Numbered from the stretch's first letter, positions 8,625 through 17,146 are shown. The stretch is DNA of 32,926 bases from Marilutibacter maris (GCF_006546735.2 NZ_VICD02000208.1:1-32926); one strand, 5' to 3'. A program made the numbers and translations. The notes: a model not told the origin generated them from the sequence alone.

Positions 8625-9165
8625 ACGACTGATCGACGGGGCGATGCACGGCGACTCGGGCTGGTGCCTGCGCGCCAACCGCTGGGGCGAACGGCGCAGC
8701 TCGTCGTGCAGCTACTTCGCCGCGATCAGCCGACTCGGCGACGGGGTGTTCTGGTACGCCTTGATGGCGGTACTGGTGCTTGCCGACGGCATGGCCGGCC
8801 TGGCCGCGTCCGCGCACATGGCCGCGACCGGACTGATCGCGCTGACCCTGTACAAGCTGCTCAAGCGCTGGACCCGGCGCCCGCGACCGTTCGCCTCCGA
8901 CCGCCGCATCCACGCGCTGATCGCGCCGCTGGACGAGTTCAGCTTCCCTTCGGGGCACACCCTGCACGCGGTCGCCTTCAGCCTGGTCGCCTGCGCCCAC
9001 TACCCGCTGCTGGCGTGGCTGCTGGTGCCGTTCACCGCCAGCGTGGCGCTGTCGCGGGTGGTGCTGGGCCTGCACTATCCCAGCGACGTGCTTGCCGCCA
9101 CCGGCATCGGCACCGCGCTGGCCGCGTTGTCGCTGTGGCTGGTGCCCGGGGTCAGCCTGTTCTGA
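8602..9165 (+). CDS. PAP2-family membrane phosphatase
   Basis: Integral membrane phosphatase of the PAP2/undecaprenyl-diphosphatase superfamily, 187 residues with about four to five membrane spans. All three signature motifs are present: KRWTRRPRP (C1), FPSGHT (C2) and SRVVLGLHYPSD (C3, with catalytic His). The ATG at 8602 lies inside the end of the glycosyltransferase gene (GGAGAAG upstream serves as ribosome-binding site), giving a tight two-gene unit. The substrate could be phosphatidic acid, which would supply diacylglycerol as acceptor for the neighbouring glycosyltransferase, or a prenyl diphosphate. The first fits the inferred phosphate-sparing pathway. Confidence 0.92.
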   Translation: MQRLPLHKRLIDGAMHGDSGWCLRANRWGERRSSSCSYFAAISRLGDGVFWYALMAVLVLADGMAGLAASAHMAATGLIALTLYKLLKRWTRRPRPFASDRRIHALIAPLDEFSFPSGHTLHAVAFSLVACAHYPLLAWLLVPFTASVALSRVVLGLHYPSDVLAATGIGTALAALSLWLVPGVSLF

Positions 9166-9183
9166 GGCTGCTGAAGGGCGCGA

Positions 9184-9266
9184 CCGGTCGAACGGCGTGA
9201 GTCGCGATTCCCGGGCCTTGCCCGGATACCTGCCAAAGTTTGCCGCGCAAGCCTCGGGCCCCGCCG
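9184..9266. repeat. Degenerate REP plus ~56-bp dispersed repeat unit, copy 2
   Basis: A REP-like stretch (GAACGGCGTGAGTCGCGATT, from about 9190) leads into 9211-9266. That segment is identical to 9423-9478 except for one base (CAAGCCTC versus CAAACCTC). The related diverged copy is at 961-1015. Confidence 0.85.
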
Positions 9267-9342
9267 GTGCGCCTCCACGCCCCATTCGCGCTGCGCGCGA
9301 ATCGCCCCCGCACCAAGGGGCGGGAGCAAACGTCCCGATGCC

Positions 9343-9409
9343 GTAGGAGCGGCGTAAGCCGCGATGGGACTTCCCATGAATGCCTCATCGCGGCTCACGC
9401 CGCTCCTAC
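9343..9409. repeat. Paired REP element (BIME-like)
   Basis: GTAGGAGCGGCGTAAGCCGC starts at 9343; a nearly perfect inverted copy ends GCGGCTCACGCCGCTCCTAC at 9409. The spacer contains ATGGGACTTCCCAT, itself a short palindrome, so the whole can fold into a three-part hairpin. It lies between convergent genes. Confidence 0.9.
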
Positions 9410-9422
9410 AGGGGGGCGGCAT

Positions 9423-9478
9423 CCGGGCCTTGCCCGGATACCTGCCAAAGTTTGCCGCGCAAACCTCGGGCCCCGCCG
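9423..9478. repeat. ~56-bp dispersed repeat unit, copy 3
   Basis: Almost identical to 9211-9266 (one mismatch by eye) and directly adjoining the BIME at 9343-9409. The start CCGGGCCTTGCCCGG is a perfect hairpin, so the unit may be a second REP-like module that travels with the GTAG REP. Confidence 0.85.
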
Positions 9479-9491
9479 ATGTGCGCTGCGG

Positions 9492-10439
9492 CTACGGTCT
9501 GGTGCCCACCAGCTTCGCCCTGACGATCGCCGGTGCGTGCTGGCCGGGCCAGTCGCGGTCGTTGGCGACCTGGGCCTGGGCGCGAGTGGCGTCCAATGCG
9601 GCGAAATCCAGCGCCGCCACCGCCCAGCGCGCGTCGCCGCGGGTCGTCGCCAGCACGCCGTCGGCGGGCAGGCCCACGTCCATCGGCGCGTACACCGCCG
9701 CCTCGCCGGTATTGCGGTCCAGCGCCGGGCTCCAGGGCGCCTCGCCGGCGGTGACCGACTGCACGACGAAACAGCGGTTCTCCAGCGCGCGCGCCAGGCA
9801 GCCGATCCGGACCCGGGTCGCGCCGGCCTCGGTATCGGTGCAACTGGGCACGACCAGGACCCGCATGCCGGCCTCGCGCTGGGCCCGCACCGGCAACGGG
9901 AACTCGCTGTCGTAGCAGACCGCGGTGCCGGCGCGCACGCCATCGACCGGGTAGACGCCGAGCGCGTCGCCCGGCTCGATCAGGCCAATCCCGCCACCAA
10001 CGAGCTGCTTCTCGAATCCGGTCAGCTGCAACTTGTCCTGGCAGTCGTGTCCGCCATCCGGCGCGAAGCGGTAGCTGCGGTTGCGATAGCGTCCATCGCC
10101 GGTCGCCAGCAGGAAGCTGCCGGCGACGATATGCATGTCCAGCTCGGCGGCCAGACGCGTGAACAACCGCATCCACGGCGCGTGCAGGGACTGGATCGCC
10201 TCCAGCGACGCGCCCAGGTCGGCGTGGACCGCCGGCGCAAAGGCCGCCGCCAGCTCCAGCGACAGGTACTCCGGCAACACCGCCAGGCGCGCGCCGAGCC
10301 GGCGCGCCTCGCCCAGCCAGTCGGCCTGCTTGCGGGCGAAGCCGTCGAAATCGAAGCCGGCCGGCCGTGGCTCGATCCGGTACCTGGCGGCGGCGACCTG
10401 CAGTGGGGACGGCGCCGTGTCCGTCGCGGATGCGATCAA
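9492..10439 (-). CDS. Carbon-nitrogen hydrolase (nitrilase superfamily)
   Basis: The 315-residue cytoplasmic amidase/nitrilase-type enzyme has the Glu-Lys-Cys triad visible: E57 in LAVLPEYLS, K136 in CQDKLQLTGFEK and C175 in GTAVCYDSEFP. The ATG at 10439 overlaps the TGA of the upstream GNAT gene (ATGA), so the two are translationally coupled. Fused or paired GNAT plus nitrilase proteins are known in bacteria, which supports a shared pathway. The substrate is unknown; an omega-amidase-like or N-acyl amide role is possible but cannot be decided from the sequence. Confidence 0.92.
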   Translation of the reverse strand: MIASATDTAPSPLQVAAARYRIEPRPAGFDFDGFARKQADWLGEARRLGARLAVLPEYLSLELAAAFAPAVHADLGASLEAIQSLHAPWMRLFTRLAAELDMHIVAGSFLLATGDGRYRNRSYRFAPDGGHDCQDKLQLTGFEKQLVGGGIGLIEPGDALGVYPVDGVRAGTAVCYDSEFPLPVRAQREAGMRVLVVPSCTDTEAGATRVRIGCLARALENRCFVVQSVTAGEAPWSPALDRNTGEAAVYAPMDVGLPADGVLATTRGDARWAVAALDFAALDATRAQAQVANDRDWPGQHAPAIVRAKLVGTRP

Positions 10440-11047
10440 ACCGAACGCTCCAGCGGTCGCAGCCAGTAGCGCAGGGCGTGCCCGACCTCGCCACTGCCGA
10501 CTTCGCGCCAGGGCATCGTCACCGCCAGGCGCGAATGCGGGGTGTAACGGCGCCGGCGCCAGAAGGCGTCGTTGTCGCGGTGGAACGGCGGTCGGCGCGG
10601 ATCGTCGGCGGCGCGCTCGACCGCGCAGAACCCGGTCCAGGCGAAACCGCCGACCGATCGCGCGTGCGCCTCGCGCTCCTCAAAGAAACGGTGACCGAAG
10701 CCACGGCCGCGATAGCGCGGCAGCAACACCGACTCGCCGCAGTAGAACACCTCCGCCGGGTCGATCGAGGCCTCGGCAAAGGGCGCGCGGAAGGCCGCTT
10801 CGGCGTCGACCAGCGGCAGGCCGGTCGAAGCGCCGACCACCGTGTCGCCGTCGAGCACCAGCACCACGACGCTGAACGGCGAGTCGAGATAGACCTGCAG
10901 GTACTTCGCCTCGTAGGCGGCATCGCCGTCGTACAGGTAGGGCCACTGACGGAAGACCTCGCTGCGCAGGCGCGCCAGATCGTCGACGTAGGGGGCGATT
11001 GCCGGACCGGACACCACACGGATGGCGGGGGAGATATGCGCGTCCAT
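10436..11047 (-). CDS. GNAT-family N-acetyltransferase
   Basis: The 203-residue acyltransferase has a central acetyl-CoA loop (LPRYRGRGFGHRFFEEREAHA, with the R/Q-x-x-G-x-G/A pattern at RGRGFG) and a preceding strand VFYCGESVLLP. It is the first gene of a two-gene unit with the nitrilase downstream (4-base ATGA overlap). A TAGAAT element ends 6 bases before the ATG, which suggests a leaderless transcript. The acceptor substrate is unknown. Confidence 0.9.
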   Translation of the reverse strand: MDAHISPAIRVVSGPAIAPYVDDLARLRSEVFRQWPYLYDGDAAYEAKYLQVYLDSPFSVVVLVLDGDTVVGASTGLPLVDAEAAFRAPFAEASIDPAEVFYCGESVLLPRYRGRGFGHRFFEEREAHARSVGGFAWTGFCAVERAADDPRRPPFHRDNDAFWRRRRYTPHSRLAVTMPWREVGSGEVGHALRYWLRPLERSV

Positions 11048-11053
11048 CTAGCG

Positions 11054-11059
11054 ATTCTA
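11054..11059 (-). promoter_or_regulatory. Putative -10 element of the GNAT/nitrilase unit
   Basis: Minus-strand TAGAAT (5 of 6 to TATAAT) stands 6 bases before the ATG at 11047, which places the expected transcription start at the A of the start codon. No convincing -35 was found. Confidence 0.45.
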
Positions 11060-11198
11060 GGGGCAGCGGACCGGCCGCGGAGACCGCCCATGCGGCAAAA
11101 TCCGCCGTCGCGCCGCCGGATGGCCCTTCCATGGGCCTTGGGCCACTCCTTCGTTCACCCGGGGGACAGCTTGAGCGCCCTGCCGCCAGCCGCGCGCA

Positions 11199-12563
11199 TC
11201 AGCCGGCGCGGCGCCCGGCCAGTTGGTACCAGTCGACCTTGCGGGTCACCGTCATCAGCGCCGCCAGGATCACGAACAACAGGCCCGAACCCAGCACCAG
11301 GGCGTTGTCCTCGGACACCAGCAGGCCGTACAGCGCCGCGTACAGCAGCCCCAGCATGGTCGCGAAGCCCAGGCCGCGGCCGACGCTGCGCAGCACCGCG
11401 CTGAGGTAGAAGCCCAGCAGGCCGATGCAGGCGGCGGCGGCGATCAGGTAGGCCCAGCCGAATGCGATGTGCTCGCTCAGGCTCACCAGCAGCAGGAAGA
11501 AGATCGCCAGCGCCAGTCCGACCAGGCCGTACTGGATCGGGTGGATCGGCAGGTGCTTGACCAGCTCGAAGATGAAGAAGCCGACGAAGGTCAGCAGCAC
11601 GAACAGCAGGCCGTACTTGGTCGCGCGGTCGGCCTGCGAGTAGACATTGACCGGCTCGACCAGGGTGACCCTGACCGCATCGAGCGAGCCGGAGGTGTCG
11701 AACATGTAGCGCTCGCCGCTGACCGGATCGAGCCCGACCTCGGGCAGGTGCCGGCCGTCCAGGTACTGGCGCTGGGCGTTGGTCGCCACCGAGGCCACCT
11801 GCCAGTCGGCGCTGAAGCCGTTGCCGTCGATCTCGCGGCTGCGCGGCAGGAAGCTGCCGGAGAAGCGCGGGTGCTGCCAGGTCGAGTCGATCGCGAAGTC
11901 GTTGTTCTTGCCCAGCGGCACCAGCGACAGCGACTCGGTGCCGCCGAGGGTGAACTCCAGACGGGTGTCGAGCACCAGTTGTTCGCCCTGCTCCGGCGCC
12001 GCCAGCTTCACGTGCACGCCGGCACCGCTGCCATCGCCGAGGCCGTCCTCGATCTCGACGCTGTTGCCGTTGAGCCGCATCTGCGGCGGCGCCAGCAGGC
12101 CGCGCACGTCGGCGATTCCATAGCCCAGCCGCGCCTCGCCGACCCTCAGATTGCGGCTGCCGTCCTCATCGCGCGGGATCGCGGCGCGGAATGTCGCCTG
12201 CGCGACCGCCTCCCACTCGTAGACCCGGACCTCGTGCAGGCCCAGCCTGCGGGTTTCGGGACGCAGCGGTCCGCCCACCTCCAGGGTCTGCGGGAAGAAC
12301 ACCCATTGCCCGTCGCGGTCGCGTTCGACCAGGCGCGGCTTGCCGTCCTCGTCCTCCTCCTCGACCAGCACGGTCTCGGTATACGGCACCACCAGCACCG
12401 GCCCGGCGAACGCCTGCGCCCCGGCGTAGCTGCGCGCGACCTCGGCCACCGCCTCGGCCCGATACTGCTGACGCTCGCCGATCACGCCGCGCACCATCAG
12501 CAGCGGCACCAGGATGGCCAGCGTCATCCCCGCCACCATCAACACCTTCAACCACAGTCGCAT
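11199..12563 (-). CDS. creD: Inner-membrane protein CreD
   Basis: The 454-residue cell-envelope protein has one N-terminal membrane span (about residues 5-24), a large periplasmic domain and a C-terminal block of five or six membrane spans (from about LLFVLLTFVGFFIFELV). Conserved CreD stretches include RATKYGLLFVLLTF and HPIQYGLVGLALAIFFLLL. The upstream GGAGAGGGA is a strong ribosome-binding site. In other proteobacteria creD is the main target of the CreBC system and is tied to beta-lactam and envelope stress responses; the Cre box at 12637-12652 fits this. It is separated from creC by about 96 bases. Confidence 0.95.
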   Translation of the reverse strand: MRLWLKVLMVAGMTLAILVPLLMVRGVIGERQQYRAEAVAEVARSYAGAQAFAGPVLVVPYTETVLVEEEDEDGKPRLVERDRDGQWVFFPQTLEVGGPLRPETRRLGLHEVRVYEWEAVAQATFRAAIPRDEDGSRNLRVGEARLGYGIADVRGLLAPPQMRLNGNSVEIEDGLGDGSGAGVHVKLAAPEQGEQLVLDTRLEFTLGGTESLSLVPLGKNNDFAIDSTWQHPRFSGSFLPRSREIDGNGFSADWQVASVATNAQRQYLDGRHLPEVGLDPVSGERYMFDTSGSLDAVRVTLVEPVNVYSQADRATKYGLLFVLLTFVGFFIFELVKHLPIHPIQYGLVGLALAIFFLLLVSLSEHIAFGWAYLIAAAACIGLLGFYLSAVLRSVGRGLGFATMLGLLYAALYGLLVSEDNALVLGSGLLFVILAALMTVTRKVDWYQLAGRRAG

Positions 12564-12636
12564 GTCCCTCTCCTGTCGAACATCGTTGCGAGGCCGACAG
12601 GATCGGCGGCGGTTGCGGAGCGACGATGGCGCGACG

Positions 12637-12652
12637 GTGAAGCGAGGGTGAA
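12637..12652 (-). promoter_or_regulatory. Cre box (CreB binding site) upstream of creD
   Basis: On the minus strand the sequence is TTCAC-CCTCGC-TTCAC, an exact match to the known CreB tag TTCAC-N6-TTCAC. It ends 73 bases before the creD ATG and lies just past the creC stop, so creD can be induced apart from creBC. Confidence 0.85.
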
Positions 12653-12659
12653 GTGATGC

Positions 12660-14132
12660 TCAGGACGGCGGCGGCACCGGCAGCCACAGACTGGCGACCG
12701 CCCCCCCGCCGTCGCGGTTGCGCAGCGCCGCGCGGCCGCCGTGCAGGGCCGCGACCTCGGCGACGAAGCTCAGGCCCAGCCCGCTGCTGCGGCTGCCGCC
12801 GTCCGGCCGGGCCAGCGAGTAGAAGCGCTCGAACACCCGCTCCAGCGCATATCCCGGGATGCCGGCGCCGCGATCGCGCACATCGATGCGCAGCCCGTCG
12901 CCATCGACATCGACCGCGATCTCGACCCGGCCACCGCGGGCGGAGAAGTCGGCGGCATTCTCGATCAGGTTGACCAGCGCCTGGCGCATCAGGAACGCAT
13001 CGCCGAGCACCCGCGGCGCGACATCGCCGGGCATCACCCGGCACGACACCCCGGCCCGCTCCAGCCCCGGCCTTGCGGCGTCGGCGGCCTCGGCGATCAA
13101 CACGTCCAGCGCCAGCGGCTGCGGGTTCTCCAGGCGCTGCCGGTGCTCGACCGAGGCCAGCGCCAGCAGTTTGTCGATCATCTGCGCCAGCCGCTCGCTC
13201 TGGTGGCGGATGCTGGCCGCGAAGCGGGCGCGATCGGCTTCGGCCATCGCCGGCGCGGTCCCGCCCTCGCCGCCTTCGTGCGCGCCCTCCAGCAGCTCGG
13301 CACTGCCGCGGATCGCCGCCAGCGGGCTCTTCATCTCATGGGTCAGCGTGTGCACGTACTGTTCGACGTACTGCTTGCCTTCCAGCCGCGTGCGCATGGT
13401 CTCCAGCGCCTCGCCGAGCGCCTTGAACTCGCCGCTGGACTTCGGCGGCAGGGTGCGCTCGCCGGCGGTGACCTCGCCGGCATAACGCTGCAACCCCTGC
13501 AGTTGCCGCGACAGCCACCATGCGGCGACCACTCCGACCGCCAATGCCACCCCCAGCAGCAGCAGGCCCCACGACAGCACCACCCGTTGGCTGCGGGCGA
13601 TGAACGGCTCGATGGCGCGGTTGGGCTTGGCCACCGTCAGCGAGCCGACGATGCGGCCGTCGACATCGCGGATCGGCGCGGCGACGTGCATCACCGTCGC
13701 ATTCGGGGCGTCGGGGCTCTCCGGGCTGGAACGGGCACCGTAGCGGCCGCGCAGGGTCAGGTAGACATCGTTCCAGCGCGAATAGTCCTTGCCCAGGTCG
13801 CGACCGCTGCTGTCGAACACCACGATGCCGCGGGCGTCGGTGATGTAGACGCGGTACTGGGCGGCGCGCTTGCCGAAGCCCCAGATCTCGGCGCCGAGAT
13901 CGCGCCGCTGCAGCGCGCGGATGCGGCCGGCGAAGGCGCCGCCGTCGATGCGCCCGGCGAGGAAGTCGTCGGTCGCCAGTTCGGCCAGCACGTTGGCGCT
14001 GTCGACCAGGGTGTCCTCCATCGCCTGGCGCACGCCGGGCTTGACCTCGGCCAGGAACACCCGCGCCAGCAGCATCGCCGCCAACGCCACGATCAGGAAG
14101 TAACCGAGAAAAATCCGCAGTCCGATCTTCAT
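12660..14132 (-). CDS. creC: Two-component sensor histidine kinase CreC
   Basis: The 490-residue membrane kinase is the partner of CreB. It has an N-terminal membrane span (about 8-28), a periplasmic sensor region with a single-Cache-like character (YRVYITDARGIVVFDSSGRD, and MHVAAPIRDVDGRIVGSLTVA read from the methionine), and a second span at about 190-212. A HAMP-like linker follows, then HisKA with H265 in HTLTHEMKSPLAAIRGSAE and an HATPase with NLIENAADFS, DRGAGIPGY and SSGLGLSFV. The ATG at 14132 (MKIGLRIFLGYF) is clear. creB ends 17 bases upstream. Confidence 0.94.
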   Translation of the reverse strand: MKIGLRIFLGYFLIVALAAMLLARVFLAEVKPGVRQAMEDTLVDSANVLAELATDDFLAGRIDGGAFAGRIRALQRRDLGAEIWGFGKRAAQYRVYITDARGIVVFDSSGRDLGKDYSRWNDVYLTLRGRYGARSSPESPDAPNATVMHVAAPIRDVDGRIVGSLTVAKPNRAIEPFIARSQRVVLSWGLLLLGVALAVGVVAAWWLSRQLQGLQRYAGEVTAGERTLPPKSSGEFKALGEALETMRTRLEGKQYVEQYVHTLTHEMKSPLAAIRGSAELLEGAHEGGEGGTAPAMAEADRARFAASIRHQSERLAQMIDKLLALASVEHRQRLENPQPLALDVLIAEAADAARPGLERAGVSCRVMPGDVAPRVLGDAFLMRQALVNLIENAADFSARGGRVEIAVDVDGDGLRIDVRDRGAGIPGYALERVFERFYSLARPDGGSRSSGLGLSFVAEVAALHGGRAALRNRDGGGAVASLWLPVPPPS

Positions 14133-14149
14133 GGCCGTACCGTCGTCGC

Positions 14150-14842
14150 TCAGACCATGCCGGCGTCGCCGCCGCCGACGTCGATCGAATAGCCCAGGCC
14201 GCGATGGGTCCGGATCGGATCGGCATCGCCATCGAGTTCGCGCAGCTTGGCGCGCACCGTCTTGACGTGGGTGTCGACGGTACGGTCGCCGCTCTCCAGC
14301 GCATCGCCCCAGACCCTGTCCATCAACTGGGCCCGCGACAGCACCGCGCCGGGACGCTGCAGCAGCGCGGCCAACAGACCGTATTCGTAGCGGGTCAGGT
14401 CCAGCAGCTGGCCGCGGTAGCGGATCCGGCGGCCGTCGCAATCGTGTTCGAAATCGCCGGCAGCCTGCACCGGCCCCGCCTGGCGCTGGCCGCGGCGCAG
14501 CACCACCCGCACCCGCGCGACCAGCTCGCGCGGCGAGAACGGCTTGGTCACGTAATCGTCGGCGCCCAGTTCCAGGCCGAGGATGCGGTCGATCTCGCCG
14601 TCCTGCGCGGTCAGGAAGATCACCGGCAGGTCGCGGTGCCGGCGCAGCTCGCGGCACAGGTCGAGCCCGCTGACGTCGGGCAGGCCGATGTCGAGGATCG
14701 CCAGATCGTGCTGGACGGCGCCGGCCAGCCGCCGCGCCTCGTCGCCGGTCAGGCAATGGTCGACGCCGAATCCCGCCGCCTGCAGGGCGTACTGCACGGT
14801 GGCGGCGATCGCGGTTTCGTCTTCGACCAGGAGAATGCGCAT
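14150..14842 (-). CDS. creB: Two-component response regulator CreB
   Basis: OmpR/PhoB-type regulator of 230 residues. The receiver has E7/D8, phospho-acceptor D51 in LAILDIGLPDVSG and the lysine in DDYVTKPFSPRE. The winged helix contains LTRYEYGLLAALLQRPG and VDTHVKTVRAKL and ends GLGYSIDVG. The ATG at 14842 (MRILLVEDE) is chosen over upstream in-frame starts because it gives the standard length. It is divergent from rlmJ with 133 bases between. Assignment to creB, rather than a generic regulator, rests on the creC-creD neighbours and the Cre box. Confidence 0.94.
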   Translation of the reverse strand: MRILLVEDETAIAATVQYALQAAGFGVDHCLTGDEARRLAGAVQHDLAILDIGLPDVSGLDLCRELRRHRDLPVIFLTAQDGEIDRILGLELGADDYVTKPFSPRELVARVRVVLRRGQRQAGPVQAAGDFEHDCDGRRIRYRGQLLDLTRYEYGLLAALLQRPGAVLSRAQLMDRVWGDALESGDRTVDTHVKTVRAKLRELDGDADPIRTHRGLGYSIDVGGGDAGMV

Positions 14843-14975
14843 GGGGTTGGAGCCGGGCAGCGGGGGGCCGCCCAATCTTATGCAATTCACGGCCGGCCGC
14901 CCCGATCGCGTACCCACGCACACCGCTGCGCGCGCAACAGGCAGAATGGACGTACGTCCCTGCCCCCGGCACCCC

Positions 14976-15833
14976 ATGAACTATCGCCATGCCTTCCATG
15001 CCGGCAACCACGCCGACGTCCTCAAGCACGTGGTGCTGCTGGCGGTCTGCGACGCGCTGACCGCGAAGCCGGCGCCGCTGTTCGCGCTGGACACCCATGC
15101 CGGCCGCGGCCTGTACCGGCTCGACGCCGACGCCGCCCGGCGCACCGGCGAGGCCGCCGACGGGATCGGCCGCCTGCTCGAACTGCCGCGCCAGTGCGCG
15201 CCGCTGGAGCGCTACCTGCGGGCGGTGCAGGCCTGCCGGATGGCGCACGGCGCCGAAGCCTACCCGGGCTCGCCCTGGCTGCTCGCGCACGCATTGCGCG
15301 AACACGACCGCGTCGCCGCCTGCGAACTGCAACCGGAGGAAGCCGAGGCCCTGCGCACGGTCTTTTCCCGCGACCCGCGCGTCGCCGTCCACCAGCGCGA
15401 CGGCTATGCCGCGCTCAAGGCGCTGCTGCCGCCGCGGATCGGCGACACCCGTTTCGCCCGCGGCCTGGTCCTGATCGACCCGCCCTACGAGGCCCAGCTG
15501 GAGGAGTTCGACCACGCGCTGGCGGCGCTGCGGCAGTCGCTGGAGCGCTGGCCGCAGGCGGTATACGCGCTGTGGTACCCGATCAAGCGGCGGCGCTCGC
15601 TGCAACCGTTCCTGCGCCGCGCGGCGACGCTGCCGGCGAAATCGTCCTTCGTCGCCGAACTGATGGTGCATCCGGACGACTCGCCGCTGCGGATGAACGG
15701 CAGCGGCCTGCTCCTGCTCAATCCGCCCTGGCGGCTCGATACCGCCCTGGCCGCGGCCCTGCCCGAACTGGTCGCCGGACTCGGCCAGGCCGGCGCCTGC
15801 TGGCGCCTGGACTGGCTCAAGGCCGCGACCTGA
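14976..15833 (+). CDS. rlmJ: 23S rRNA (adenine-2030-N6)-methyltransferase RlmJ
   Basis: Methylates A2030 of 23S rRNA using SAM. The 285 residues begin MNYRHAFHAGNHADVLKHVV, the hallmark RlmJ N-terminus. The catalytic DPPY motif is in LIDPPYEAQLEEF, and ALWYPIKRRRSLQPF is also typical. The ATG at 14976 is confirmed by the conserved start. Likely a single-gene transcript, divergent from creB. Confidence 0.96.
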   Translation: MNYRHAFHAGNHADVLKHVVLLAVCDALTAKPAPLFALDTHAGRGLYRLDADAARRTGEAADGIGRLLELPRQCAPLERYLRAVQACRMAHGAEAYPGSPWLLAHALREHDRVAACELQPEEAEALRTVFSRDPRVAVHQRDGYAALKALLPPRIGDTRFARGLVLIDPPYEAQLEEFDHALAALRQSLERWPQAVYALWYPIKRRRSLQPFLRRAATLPAKSSFVAELMVHPDDSPLRMNGSGLLLLNPPWRLDTALAAALPELVAGLGQAGACWRLDWLKAAT

Positions 15834-15855
15834 GGCTCAGAGCCGGCTCACGCGC

Positions 15856-16770
15856 TCAGATCCCGGCCTTCACGTCCGGCTCGAAGAAGCTCCAGCGCAC
15901 GTCCGGGAAGGTCTGCTTCAGCGCGCGCTCGACGCCGTTGATCCGTTCCACCAGGGAACGGCTGTCGCCGCTGTCGCGCATCTGCGCCTGCACCGAGACC
16001 ATCATGTCGTTGCCCAGCTGCAGGGTGATCAGGCTGATGACCCGCTCGATCTCCGGACGGGTGTCGAGGAAGGCGCGGATCTGGCGCTGGCGTTCCGGGT
16101 CCACGCTCTGGCCGATCAGCATCGCCTTGACCTCGACCGCGACCAGCACCGCGATCACGATCAACAGCACGCCGATGCCGATCGTGCCGACCGCATCCCA
16201 GATCGGATTGCCGGTGACCACCGCCAGCACCACCGCGACCAGGGCGAACATCAGGCCCAGCAGGGCGGCGAGGTCCTCGCCGAAGATCACCACCAGCTCG
16301 CTCTGACGGCTCTCGCGGAACCACTGCCAGATCCCGCGGTCGCCACGCGACTTGTTCACTTCCTGCATGCAGGCGCGCATCGAGATGCCCTCCACCACGA
16401 TGCCGAAGATCAGCACGCCGACCGCCCACCACCACTGCTTCAGCGGCTCGGGGTGCTGCAGCTTGTGGATGCCCTCGTACAGCGAGAACATGCCGCCGAC
16501 CGAGAACAGCATCACCGCGACCAGGAACGACCAGAAATACACCGCCTTGCCGAAGCCCAACGGGTGATCGGGCGAGGCCGGGCGCTTGGCCTGCTTCATT
16601 CCCAGCAGCAGCAGCCCCTGGTTGCCGCAGTCGGCCAGCGAGTGGACGGTCTCGGCCAGCATCGCGCCTGAGCCGGTGAAGAACGCTGCCACGCCCTTCG
16701 CGCAGGCAATCGCGAAATTGGCGCCCAGCGCGAAGAAAATCGCTCGGGTCGAATCACCACCACCGGCCAT
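15856..16770 (-). CDS. Cation diffusion facilitator family transporter
   Basis: The 304-residue CDF protein has about six membrane spans and a C-terminal cytoplasmic domain. The metal-site motif HSLAD is in ETVHSLADCGNQ, and a second acidic patch lies in FGEDLAALLG. It resembles the ZNT9/SLC30A9-like branch (GFGKAVYFWSFLVA, SLYEGIHKLQHPEP) rather than FieF or ZitB. It probably exports Zn2+ or another divalent metal by proton antiport; the metal cannot be fixed from sequence. The ATG at 16770 (MAGGGDSTRAIFFAL) is preferred; the open frame further upstream is not protein-like. Convergent with rlmJ (22-base gap). Confidence 0.92.
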   Translation of the reverse strand: MAGGGDSTRAIFFALGANFAIACAKGVAAFFTGSGAMLAETVHSLADCGNQGLLLLGMKQAKRPASPDHPLGFGKAVYFWSFLVAVMLFSVGGMFSLYEGIHKLQHPEPLKQWWWAVGVLIFGIVVEGISMRACMQEVNKSRGDRGIWQWFRESRQSELVVIFGEDLAALLGLMFALVAVVLAVVTGNPIWDAVGTIGIGVLLIVIAVLVAVEVKAMLIGQSVDPERQRQIRAFLDTRPEIERVISLITLQLGNDMMVSVQAQMRDSGDSRSLVERINGVERALKQTFPDVRWSFFEPDVKAGI

Positions 16771-17146
16771 CGGGTCACTCCATCGGTTTTTTGGGGGACG
16801 AATCGGAGCGCATCCATCCTGGACACGCCCGGACAGCATCCGCGCGCCGCACCGCGCGCGGAGTCGCGTGGATCGCGGCCATACCGGCCCGAACACGCAC
16901 CTGCCTTCCTGGCTCGCGGACCGGCATCGCGTTGGCGCGACGCGCCGGTTGCGCAGGCGGCGCGAGTCTAGCATCGGCCGGCGACCGCCGGTGATGGCGG
17001 CGCGCCCCGGGCACGGGCCGGCGCGACCGCTCCCGCCGTCGGTTGCCGTTACTGATGGCAGACGCCGGCCATCGGCCACTGGCGTAGAAGAGGACGTGAC
17101 AGCCGCATGAAGAAGTCGCCCCCACCCCCTGTGCGATCATTTGCCC
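16771..17146. other. Divergent intergenic region between CDF transporter and GNAT gene
   Basis: The 376 bases between two divergent genes hold no convincing gene. A minus-strand TAGACT at 16965-16970, the same hexamer as before phoR, could be a -10 for the transporter with a leader of about 190 bases. No repeats or strong hairpins were seen. Confidence 0.4.

Larger units (their letters stand above)
9166..9491. other. Gene-free repeat region between PAP2 and the nitrilase gene
   Basis: The 326 bases between the convergent PAP2 and nitrilase genes consist almost wholly of repeats: REP-like sequence plus unit copy 2, a full paired REP, then unit copy 3. I see no gene here and no obvious intrinsic terminator apart from the REP hairpins. 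Confidence 0.75.

Noticed and set aside
2266-8678. Long open frames on the minus strand opposite phoR, ppk, ppx and the glycosyltransferase (up to 590 codons)
   Set aside because: They are antisense frames of high-GC genes, with repetitive composition (His/Gln/Arg/Ala) and no domain pattern; the plus-strand genes are certain.
9240-10469. 409-codon plus-strand frame over the nitrilase gene
   Set aside because: It covers a repeat region and the antisense of the nitrilase, whose catalytic triad is clear.
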